Below are positions 51,242-62,554 of a stretch of DNA of 64,000 bases, piece by piece. Below the pieces are notes generated by a model. It ran no database searches. It saw only the letters and a list, made by a program, of their open reading frames with translations, and was not told the origin of the DNA. The position numbers and the translations under genes were made by a program. Numbering within the stretch: the first letter of the stretch is position 1; every line of letters begins with the position of its first letter. Location of the stretch: the NCBI RefSeq assembly GCF_047495875.1, contig NC_092462.1, forward strand, positions 40,771,669 to 40,835,668, written 5' to 3'. The DNA is from Pithys albifrons albifrons. Lineage: Eukaryota > Chordata > Aves > Passeriformes > Thamnophilidae.

Positions 51242-51252
51242 TGAAAATATAT
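51242..51252. repeat. Target-site duplication of the RTE insertion (right)
   Basis: Exact second copy of TGAAAATATAT, marking the 5'-truncated end of the RTE fragment. Confidence 0.85.
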
Positions 51253-54200
51253 CTATTTTTTTAAATTATATTTTAATATATATTTATGTATATACACAGT
51301 TCCAAAAAACTTATCAATGAAAAGCAAATTCAGTAATTCCCATTAATATTCAGGTTTGATTGAAAATTAGTTTTCTTGTCTATACGGGAGAAACCAGCCA
51401 ATTAGAGTGCATAATAATTTACTTGATAGTTTTCTTCCTTTCTTCAGAAAAACAAAGTTTTAAAAAGCTGTTTTTGAACTTCTCTTTCCTTCTTTATTTG
51501 CAATTTACAGATGTAGTATTTTGCCTGTATTATTTTTAGATAATGAAATAGGTATTCTGTATTGCTAAGCAGAATAGAAGAATTGAGTAAGTGCAGAGCT
51601 TCTTCAACTCAAAAAAATGAAAATGGCTTGAAAATGCAAAATAACACTTTTGCTTTCCCTTAAAAACCTGCTCATCCTTTTCTAAGTTAAAGAAATTCAG
51701 ATTGATTGTGGGCGTATGTATGTTCATATGTTTGTCACATTATGAAATATAGATAATAAACTGTAATACATGACTTGCAAAAAAGATATTAATTTTAGAA
51801 CTCAAAAAGAGATTTGGGTTATTCCATGATTTTTCTGTTTGCTTCAAGTAATCTAACTCTAAAATAACAAAGCAGAAAATGAAGTAGCTGCTTGCATTTG
51901 ACTCTGAAAAAAGTGTCATGAAATTATAGATGGCAGAAATTTGTAAGGTCATTTTGCCAATCCTCCTATCTGGAGGAGATTGTTCCCTGTGGTATATTAG
52001 GAGTTTTATAGCTTTTCATAAGATTTTATGAGTTCCCCATGAGGAGAAAATTTTGCTCTTTTGAGCGTGCTTGATGAGGAGCCCTTTTACTGGCATTTTA
52101 CAGCTGGCAAACCTATCTTTCATTGGCAGCTGGCACTGATGCTATTCTCAAAAATGCAGTGAGGCTATATGTTTCCATAGATGTGAGAGTTTGGCAGAAG
52201 CATTTAATGGAGTGACTGGAGTTGGGTGGTTAAACCAGGGAGCTGAAGTTAGAGAATTAACTGTGCAACTTAAATTAGCTATAGTAGATGATCTTATTGA
52301 CTCATATTTTTTTAAAAATATCCAGATGTAGCAAAAGGCACTTTATGTGGTCCTCACAGCTATACAGCACAGGGAATTGAAAGTATTAAATATTTCTGTA
52401 GTCATAATTTCAGACCCTCTAATGACAAATATAAATATTATACAAATTGTTCCTCATTTGGAGCAGCTTATTTATATAATTGTACAAATGCACAAACAAA
52501 TTGAAGATTCATTGAACTTTTAAGATGACTTAGTCTAACTGAATCTGAGATTGCCCATTTGAATGGGTCAAGAAGTCTGCAGGATCAGTCCCAAACTTAC
52601 TAACTTATTTCAGATCTTTGAATAGTTCTGCAGTATGAACTTAGGGGTTTCACCCACTTTCTAAGAATAACACTTATATAGTGAAGAATTTTCTCAGTTT
52701 TCAATATATTTCCTATGTATATATTTTATTAGGACAACATCTTTAAAGAAAGTGGATGAACCTACAAGTTGTAATATATATAGTACTTAACCCAAAGCCA
52801 TATGGTTATTTATACAGGGCATTCTTCATTCGTGTTCTTTCAGCAGATCCTTGATAGCACAGTTCCAATGCAATGCTGCCTGGATTTTTCTTACCCTAAA
52901 ACTGTCCTAAGAATTAGAGTTGGAAGTTTTTCTGACTAAGTAACAGTGGAAGATATTGCTAAATGGAGTTGATGGATTCCTTGCATTTCTGATTCTTTGC
53001 CTTAATCAGTTTTCACTACTTTTCTAAAATGATCCATACGTCTCGCAGAGACTCTTTGCATCTGGAGATAGAGTTGATGCTACAGGGGTCTCTCTTCATG
53101 TATGGAGGGAACTTGATTAGGGACAACAAAATTCATGGGGAATGTGTACTGAGTGCTCACAATCATCTGCTTGGGATGTTTGGTCTGGGGTATGAAATTT
53201 TAATCTTATGTATATCAGGAGAACTCATCATTTAAATACAGTGGTGCTTTATGCCAACAAATTTTTAACTTTGCAGTTTCCTCTGAAAGGCTAAATATGT
53301 AGACTGTTCCTTTCATCAGGGATAAAAAAAAAAAGCAGAAGAGAAGAAAATATTTTACCAACATAAACCAGTAGCAGGAATTTATTGCATATTCCCTCCT
53401 TTGATTGTGGTGCCTTTGGCTGTTATATCTCAAACATTCTTTCAGGATAGCTAACAGAGCTAATCCAAATTTAGTATTGTGTTGGTCTAGTATAATGTTA
53501 CTAATTTTTTGTGATAGATCCTTATGAAATATCTTGCTCTGAGGTCTCAGAATTCAAATAACACTGAATATCTGTGCAAGTAGGATTTTTGGTCAACTGT
53601 GTTATAAATAAAAAGTATGTCAAAGCTGAGAAGATGTGAAGTATAATCCATTGTATTCAGTTTGACAAAAAAAATGCCATTTATTTGTCTACCTCCTTGT
53701 ACCTATCCTATACACAATAAATTCTTCCATTAGGAACTCTAAAAGCTTACCCATTTAATCCTTATAGAACTGGCTATGTCTGTGCTTTGATCATTAATTA
53801 GTAGAATGAAATATAAGTTCTCTTTTTTGCCTCATGGAAAACTTACAGCACCATAACAATGCCAATTATCCACAACAAACTAATATCTTTGTCACAAAAC
53901 AGTGATAGTTTTATCCGTATCATTATTTTTCATTATGGACTTATTACATTACCTACCATTACATGTGCCACAAATATTCAAAAGTATTTTTGCTTTCTAT
54001 GCTTCAAAACTGAAATTGAAAGTCCAATTTTCGGTTAAACAATTATCTATTTGTGTATGTGCCTTATTAAACTGGAAATTTTTTTAGTAAGAAATGTACT
54101 TTTAGTTGTGTCTGACCTGTTATGATTTTTTTTTATTCTAGTAAAAAATTCTAGATTAGAAATGTCAATGGAATGATGAACCACCCCATAAAATTAGAAT

Positions 54201-57200
54201 TATTAGGCTTTCAGACTTCAAACCAAAATACAGCATATCAGAGCTACTGGTGTATTTTGAATATGTCATTATAAGTTACACTGTTGATAGAGTGTGAAGA
54301 TTATTTTTTTATTTTATTTTTTTGGCTGGGGAGAAAACTTTAATTGATTAAAGTGTTCAATAGGAAAATCTGGTTTCTGGGTGGAATAGTTTCGTAGATG
54401 TTACATTCATTTCACTGAATGTGCATGTCATCTGAAAAAGTGAATTCAGACCTCTTGCAAACTAATGGTTTCTCTTTAGGATAAAGGATGTTTCTGTTAT
54501 TTCACATTTACTACTTCTTATGTATTGTGTCTTTTATTTTTTGATGTATTTATAAAATACTATGAGGTAAAGATTAATTTTATATCATTTGGATGACGCT
54601 AAGACTGTACTGTCTTACATTACTAAGGTTCCAAAAGTACCTCATGGATTACTCTGCCTATTGGATTAGTCTTCAAAAGTTGAATGATTCTGAAATTAAT
54701 CCAAAGACCTGGATATAACATGAAGCGTGTTATATTTTATATATATATCATGTTTGTTTGGACCATTTAGAATTTATAAGCCCCTTCAAAGATGGATTGT
54801 CTAGTGTCTAGAATGGTTTAGCCTGTGCAAGTGGTACACATTTCTGCATAATGCATCTGAGTGATTTATAATTGGAAAGCAGTTGGAAAGCAGATTTGAT
54901 TAGAGACGAAATGTGTCTGCAGACATTGGAAGGAATTACCTGTGGCAAATATTTTAATAAACCTAGGAACTATGTAGAGATCATGTTGAAACAGCCACGG
55001 TGGCATGTATCTTCTTTGACATTTGCCACCAAATGCCTCATAAAGGCACAATGGCATTGTGCTTGAACTATTACTCTGTACTTCACAGGAAAAGATTTCT
55101 AGAAAGAATGCAAACTATCATGCTTCCAGCCCAATGAAAATCAGATTTTCAGTACTTAAAATGAAAAATTCTTTAACAGGGTCACAAATAACTATTGATG
55201 GTATTAAATTCATGCTCTCTTCTCTGTAACACCAATCCATTAACCTTTGTTTTTCATTAGAGGTCAGGAATGTTCATTGTCATCTTAAGTTTGTGTTAAC
55301 TTCCTTGCTATACCCAAATAGCATTCAGTTTGAAAATACATTTAATTTTTTAAAAAATAACAGAATAATTAAAATTCATAAGATATGCAGGTGTGCAATA
55401 TCTATATTACCTATCTTGTTTGTGAATCTTTGAGCCACTGTTTATTGGCAAAATAATATGAGTTCCTGAGTAAAGATTTCCAAGTCTCTCAATTTCTTTG
55501 AACGAGTCCCAGGATTGCAGTTACTTGGTAAAATTTGAAAGAGATACTTGGGAAACAGAAAATTAATTAAAACTAACTACTAAGATAATGCTTCTAGTTA
55601 GATATTATTTGCAAAATCAACTCTGATACTTTTGTGATTTTTTTAGTTAATGTCAAGAACCTATTCTGGATGGTCACTTTCAGTTGCATCACTGTGCTAC
55701 TTTGGCACATATTGCTCAAAACACAGCTTTAAGTAAGAGAAGATTAGCATAACAAAAAATTGCATAAGTCTGTCTTATATAAAATGTCAGTACTTGAAGA
55801 GCAAAAATCTGCCAAACCATGAGATTTTGCTAAAAAGCAGGATTTGGTTGCTAAGCACAGATTTTTTTTCCTTCATTTTTTTACTTTTTTTTTCTTTTTT
55901 TTAAGGCTGATGGTTAATCCTTTTAATTTTTTCTAAGTTGCAATCCAAGACATGCTTTTTGCCTACTATAGTTGTTAGAGTTTGAGGTTTTTTACTTAAG
56001 GGTAAAAGCAGTTCAGTTCACAAACAGTTCTCTCTAAATTGGAATTTACATTGAAGAAATTACTGATGTGAATAGGAAAACCACTTTTCTAACAACTATT
56101 TAAGTGCATGGAAAATGTTATGATGTGAACAGTCCTATGCATTTCAATATATGCCCGGAATATATGTTTAATGTTTGTTTAAGTCTTTACAGGATGTAAG
56201 TCTTAAGACATTTGAACACAGATAAATCTATGGTCAGTATTCTCCCCAGGGCAAAGTGTTGACTACTATAAAATAGTCATTTGAATTTTTAGAAATCATG
56301 TAAGAATTTCTAAAACTTACAGTAGATTAAAACCATGTGATTACAATTGTTTGAGATATTTAAATTCTTCCTCTGGGTGCAGTGATGTGGTTTAGGTAGT
56401 AGCCATCCAAACTGAGTTTCAACATTAGAAAAACAATGAATTTTGATTACAACAGTTTGCGCACCCTCTGAATTACTTCAGATCATCTCAATCTAAGGCT
56501 GATTTATTAAAACAAAGAATGTTAAAATACACACTAAGCAAGCCAAGTCATTGTGTTTGTTAATTTACAATTTTTTAAGATATTTCTACTTTTCTCTGAG
56601 TTCATGCTTTGCCCTTCTAGGGCATATTAGTTTGATTTTCTTTTTTATTCTTTTATTTTCTTTATTTTTTTAAATAAGGATCTTTTCATATCAAAACCCA
56701 GTAAGAAATTCATTGTTAATCCCTTGCTAAGATAAAAGATACATTCAATTCCTTAAATTGTTCCTGAATTGTACCTGAGGAATACTTGATAGCATTAATG
56801 GATTTCTAGGCTGAATTTCAGGGAGAATACTTTGTATACAATTTAAGTTCCTGAAGAAAGTAGACTTTTAGGAAACTCCGTTTGAACCAAGAGATACATA
56901 ACTATGTTTACCATGGAAATGACAAGAGTACAAATACACAATGTAAAATTTTCCTTTCAACATCATGATTGATTCAACAAATCGCAGAGATGCATGTTCG
57001 ATTTTTAAATTTCTAAGCATAATTCTTATCAGCAATACAGTGAAACTTAGGAGGCCTACTTACACATAAAAATTCAAGCATGTGGTAGTGTGTGGCTGTA
57101 TGGCAGACACAAGTTGTGAACAATACTATATATATCAAATGCTTAATATGCTAAACATTTAGAGTTGGTTATAAGTAGTTGTACATCCAAATTATGCATA

Positions 57201-57698
57201 TTGAACGATGTTTGCAACACAAATACACATGTTGTGAGCCAGCCCTGGTTGATAGCACAGAAATCTTAATGTATTCTCAGGATGGCAGACCTCAGCACGT
57301 TCACTGTAGTGTTCCTCTGTGTGCTCGCTGGGAATTTTACAAATGCAAAGCACATTGTACTTAGGATGTAAGTATTCACCACTGTTGCAGCAAGTATGCA
57401 AGCCTGACACATACTGTGCTAAGAGATACCAGCACTTCCCACTATGCTGGCAAATGTATTTTATAGTATTATAATATTGATACAAATGGAAATTACAGGG
57501 TTGTCTACACTTTGTAATATCTAATGATACAAAAATATGTATTTTAAAAGATCTTTTCCTTTGTAATTATGTAATTGTATTTTAGTAGAAAAGTATTTCT
57601 TGTACATAATGACTGTCATTGTAGTTAGGTGATATTAGTTATTATAAAATTGAACAAACCAATTTTGTTTAACATAAGTATTGTAGAACAGAATTCTT
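51253..57698. other. Unique AT-rich non-coding sequence
   Basis: Over 6 kb without a recognised gene or transposon. Blocks with higher complexity and little A/T monotony occur at about 52060-52200, 54830-55070 and 57060-57490. They could be conserved non-coding elements or very old repeats. The opposite-strand overlapping frames at 54866-55066 and 57179-57485 reflect the absence of stops in such blocks and are not good coding evidence. Confidence 0.5.
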
Positions 57699-57720
57699 GG
57701 GGGAGGGAGGGGGAGGGGGG
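57699..57720 (+). other. Strong G-quadruplex motif
   Basis: The tract reads G5-A-G3-A-G5-A-G6, four G-runs joined by single A bases. One-base loops make it one of the most stable predicted quadruplex layouts. It is also a pure purine tract able to adopt other non-B structures. Confidence 0.85.
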
Positions 57721-60539
57721 ACGACAACATGGTGGTTTCCACATTGCCTGGTACTTCTGCACTTCCATTGTTAAATATTATTGCAATCTTACAACTAATT
57801 TCACTATTTTCACTTATCTTTATCATTGCCAGGCTTTTCTTATAACTTTTAAAAATGTTACTCTTTTATATTTTTATCAGATCTTATCTTTCTGTGGCAA
57901 CACTCTCATTCATCCCATATGTGAACAGGAACATTTTTAGATGCCTTTTTGTATGTTTTATATCATGCCTCATATCAGCAGTAATTCTTTAAACCTCTAT
58001 ATTACAAATTGCTCTAATATTACAAAGCAATATGTAGAAAACGTGGTACAGATTTTATTTTCAGAATTAAGCCTGAGCAGTTCTTGTTTTAAAACAAAGA
58101 CAGTAGTGAAAATATTTTTAACCACTTGAAAACCTTTCTCCTTTGTTCTGTTTGTATTTTGCTGCAAAAAGGTAAGATGAAGATCCTCTTGTTGGAAATA
58201 AATTTATGGTTGCATTTTACTTCGTTAGAAGATTTGTGTTGGCAAGGCTTCCAACAAGTGAAAAACCAATTAGACTTCAAAAAAAAAAATTATGAGGGTG
58301 AGAAGGATGAAATTTAAAAATTGCAACATCAAGCTGGGGCGGTTTTGCAGCTTTAATGGCTGACACCATGGTTTTATTAACCTCTGTTAACTTATTAAGA
58401 AAATAGGTACTGAATTTCAGTCCCATCTTGAAGCTTAATAACAGGCTTAATTGTCACTGTTGGAAGAGTCCTTTGTCCTAATTTCTGGTGTAGAAGATTC
58501 AGAATTCAAGTAAGAACTACCTTTGGGAGGTGACCTAATGAAAACTTCATTGTTGGCTTTTGGAGAAGTGTTCACGGAATTTCTTAGGGTGTTAATTGCT
58601 TCAGTCTGGGTCCTTGGCCTCTATGAGTGCACCTGTACTGCTCGTAGCAATACCAGTGTATAACAAACTAACTTACAATGCAAGCTAAGTAGTTGATATT
58701 GCTGAAACAGAATCGGGAAATTCTACTGGCATGGCTATATTTGGTGAGGAAACATGAGTAGTATGTGATGCACACCAACTTTTCTTTTTCTACAGTGAGA
58801 TAATGGATTATTATTTTGAACGGTTTCCTCCTAGAAGGAGCATGGAATAACACCATAGATGGGTCATCCCTGAAGTGTTGCATTTGTAAATGTGGTCTTT
58901 TGTTTTCCATATCTGAGAATTCTAAATCAGCTGGATTAAGTAGGGCAATTGTACAGTTTTCCTAAAGCAATGTGTAAGTGGCCAGTCTGATAAAATTGGT
59001 AATAGCAATAAAGCAGTTTAGCAGTTTAAAGATTGCTTTGTGTTTCAGTGGGTTCTCTGAGCTTCCAGCCATCTACATGCCCTGTTCTCAAGAAGAAAAT
59101 TATTAACTATTACTATGCTTTTTAAAAAACTATGAGAAAAACCAAACCTCTTTCTCAGACATTGCTAACACTGGAAGACGATCATTGGTTTATTTGGAAA
59201 ATACTTCCTGACTGGAAGATTAGTCAGTCAGTGTTTGAAGGAATTGATGTTTTCCTTGGCAGCTAAGCTAGCTTACACTCAAGTTTTTTAAAAGTCATTT
59301 AAAAATGGCAAGCAGGAACAAAAGTGATTGTATTTTTGTCTCTTCTTCCCATCTGTTAGCACATTAGATAGACTGGTAGCAGACTTAAGAAAAGCAAACT
59401 GATCTGATAAGTCAGCCTAGATGTCTTGCATTTTTTTACTATGATATTTCATTAGACTTTAGTGCTTTAAAAATTGGTAACTGCATTTGAAATGCACCAA
59501 GTAAGTAAAACGAATTGCCATGAAGGTTGTTTGCCAACTAGGAGAAGACAACTGCATTTGATTCTTTTTCCTCAGTCAGTATAGATTTTAAAATGTATGC
59601 ATATTACATTTCATTTTCAAGTGAAGCCATTTTACACACTTGAAACAACATATAAATGCTAGAAAATTAGTTAGTTAGTAATTAACCCTGTCATTACAAA
59701 TGTATGTGTCTGGAGCAAGGGAAAGGATGGTTAAGAGAGTGGAGTGATGACACCTTCGTAAAATTTGCTTCTACCTATTCACTATTGTGTGGATTATATT
59801 ATCAGTAGAAAGTTGATTCTGGAGTTATTATTTTGTGTGGATGGTATTTTTCGTGAGGTCAAACATTTTTTTCAAGTCAGAGCATTTGCTTAAGCTCAAA
59901 TAATTTTTTTTCATGTCAATCAAATTAGATGCAGTAACTGTGTTAAGGTTATGTAAAACGTTTTCGTTGAGGTGTGAACTGATCATTTTATTCCTCCCTT
60001 TATTAACAGTATTTTTACTAAATCTATTTTTATCTGCCAAAAAGCCAAAGGTGTTCTCCTAGGGATGTGGGACATCTTACATGATAAATAGTTTAATACT
60101 TCAAAGACCAAAGGCTAAATATGTCTCAGGAAGAAAAAGTAGAACTTTTAAGATACCAATAATTTTAATTCTGTCTGGAAAAGCTTTGCTTGCCTAGTTG
60201 ATTTTTTAAAGTGCAATCTATCATCCCTCACAGTAAGGCAATACTGTTCACTTGGATTTACTCCTGGTGGTAATTTGTCAACAAATAACTTCTTTCTTGT
60301 TATGATGTGACTGGTACCCTCTACTCCTGAACCCTGGTAATAGATGGCATTCTGTTGACATCAGATGAAATGGAACAATAACTTTTCTAATTAAATACTG
60401 GTGTTTACTGAACCAACAGTTAGTAGGAAATAAGGGTATATAATTTTACAAAATGAAAATTTCTTTTATTTTGGCTCTCAATCTTCTCAAAATGTTATTT
60501 TTTTACACAAGAGAAATTAATGGCTATTTCAGTTTGATC
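57721..60539. other. Unique AT-rich non-coding sequence
   Basis: No gene or repeat is recognised. A more complex block at 58310-58460 is a possible conserved non-coding element. Open frames here (57629-57940, 58089-58317, 59828-60040) are short and low-complexity. Confidence 0.5.
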
Positions 60540-60690
60540 AAAGCACCTCCTAGTCTGATACCCTGTCTCTAATAGTGGCCAGTCAAAAATACCTAGGAAA
60601 AATAAGAATAGATCAAGCATAAAATGAAACTTTCTGGCATGTGGCAGTCCACAGCTCAGGGATTTCACAAGCTGAAGGGGCTTTTTTTGA
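60540..60690 (+). repeat. Unnamed old interspersed repeat, copy B
   Basis: Second copy of the repeat at 19600-19735, in the same orientation. CCTGTCTCT lies at 60562, TAAGAATA starts at about 60603 and a CACAGCTCAGG block at about 60650. This copy keeps a clearer 'tagtggccagt' word after the first motif than copy A. Confidence 0.5.
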
Positions 60691-61873
60691 AAGTTTTATT
60701 CCATGAATTTCTGACAAGTTCTCAAACCTATCAGTCAAGTTCTGACTTCCAGAACACAGAGTTACAGTGATTGTCTCAGTTTAACTGTGACCTGTTTATA
60801 CAAGTACGTCTTTTTTTGTTTGTGTCATTTTGGGGTTTCCTATTTGTTTTTATTTGATAATCTTATCAGAAAAAAACAGTTAGCACCAGTATTGATTTCC
60901 CAGAGTTATGTTATCCTTCATCTCAGTTACCATTCTTTGACACAGAAGGGTTTGAAACTCTTAAGTTCACTCTCCTGCAGGAATGTGTTATCATCTCACT
61001 GATCTTTTGATGATCCTGTCTTTTTTCTACATTTTTTCTATGAAGGAATGTTTGTAAATCTTAAGAGATATATAATTTTAAATTGCACTGTCTATTTAGT
61101 CTTCATAATGAGGATCATTTTTAATAGAATTTGAAATCTGTAGTCCTGTCATAAAATATTGTAGATGTGTTTTTGAAAAGACACAATAATTCGACACACT
61201 GATTAAGAAAAATGATATTTCTAAAAGCCTTGGAACAATGTGTTGATGCATAGCATGATATGATGAATATTCTTGTAGGATGGGCAGAGATAATGGCCAA
61301 AAATCCTGAAAGTAAGAGAGTTTAGGGGAATTTAATTTTTCCACTTTCAAAACAAAAAGGTCTTGGGTTTTTTGGACAAAAAAATTTTTAAACAATTAAA
61401 TTTGCGTACACTGTAGAAACAAAAGGATGTAACACAATCCAGGGGTTCAGAAAATTTTTTAATTTTCCTAGGATTTTTAGAGTTGAAAGTGTTTCTACAA
61501 CTTAATTCTTAAAAGTGTTCCCTGAGGAATAGAGTCTCTTACTCAACATATGTGAATTTAGTATAACAAATCTAGAAATTTAAGACCAAATTCTTAGGTC
61601 AAAATTTTAAAAAACAAAAAACAAAAAAACAAACAGAACCAAAAAACCCAAAAAAACCCCCAAAACAAACCAAACAAGAAATATGTGTATTTTAATACTG
61701 AAAGTAATTAGTCCAGATGTTGATTTAAATTTTTAAAAATATTCTGAATTATTAATTTATTTATTTTCTTTAGGTTAGAAGAGACAGGCTAAATCCTTTC
61801 TCTTCAAATTCTTAAATGAATTAAAAGTTATATGTACTTCCTAACAAAATGAAACTTGCTGTTAATATCTCCA
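60691..61873. other. AT-rich non-coding sequence
   Basis: No gene is recognised. The minus-strand frame at 61096-61395 (99 codons) has no identifiable domain. The A/C-rich tract at 61609-61680 is listed separately. Confidence 0.5.
61609..61680. repeat. A/C-rich low-complexity tract
   Basis: About 70 bases composed almost entirely of A and C, with runs such as AAAAAACAAAAAAACAAAC followed by CCC and CCCCC runs. On the minus strand it is a G/T-rich tract similar in style to the one at 45 kb. It may be an old A-rich tail that expanded, but no element body was identified. Confidence 0.8.
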
Positions 61874-62005
61874 GTAGAGTTACAGAATGAGAGAACTGTT
61901 TAGATTAGAAAAGACGTAATGATGATTGGGTCCAACCATAAACACAGCACTGGTAAATTCATGAATAGACTGTGTCCCTGTGTCCCCCTTCTAAACTTAC
62001 ATATT
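61874..62005 (-). repeat. CR1 LINE, 3' terminal fragment (diverged)
   Basis: A short reversed CR1 3' end reads 'gagttacagaatgagagaac', 'ttgggtccaaccataaacac' and 'agactgtgtccctgtgtccc'. It resembles the copies at 8.5 and 33.7 kb. Identity fades after about 62005, so the 5' boundary is uncertain. Confidence 0.7.
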
Positions 62006-62554
62006 ACCACCAAAGTACTATTTCTGGAATGTCTGACTGTGTCAGAAATGCTAGAAGAATAAAAGACAAGCATAAGAAAGATTTTTTGTTTCTGCTGAGC
62101 TCTTATAAAACAGATTTAATTTAAATTTAAATATTTAAAATATTTTAAAAGACACCATCTGCATATATCATGCATTGTAGGTTCAATACACTTTGCACAG
62201 ATAAGAATACATGAAAAATAAAGCATAAATAGTAATTTTTGTGTGAGGATTGAAATCACCCTGTTAGGAGAGAGGAAAAGATGAGGTGGGTGTGAGTGGA
62301 AAAAGTATGAGCAGAATCATTGTCAAATCTCTACCAAAACCACAATTTCTACTAAACACAAAGTAAAACACACAATTGTTAGTGAGTCTGAGCAGCCTGC
62401 CCTCTATTATGCTCTGGGTTGAAAAATATTTTCCTGAAAGCAATATTCCCAATGAAAATAATCAGATAAGAGAATACAGATTTTCTCAGACTGAAACTTA
62501 CAAAATAAATGTCTAAAAATTATGCATAGATTTGTATTTTCCATTCTACTGTGC
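62006..62554. other. AT-rich spacer between two CR1 copies
   Basis: No feature is recognised in these roughly 550 bases. Confidence 0.5.
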
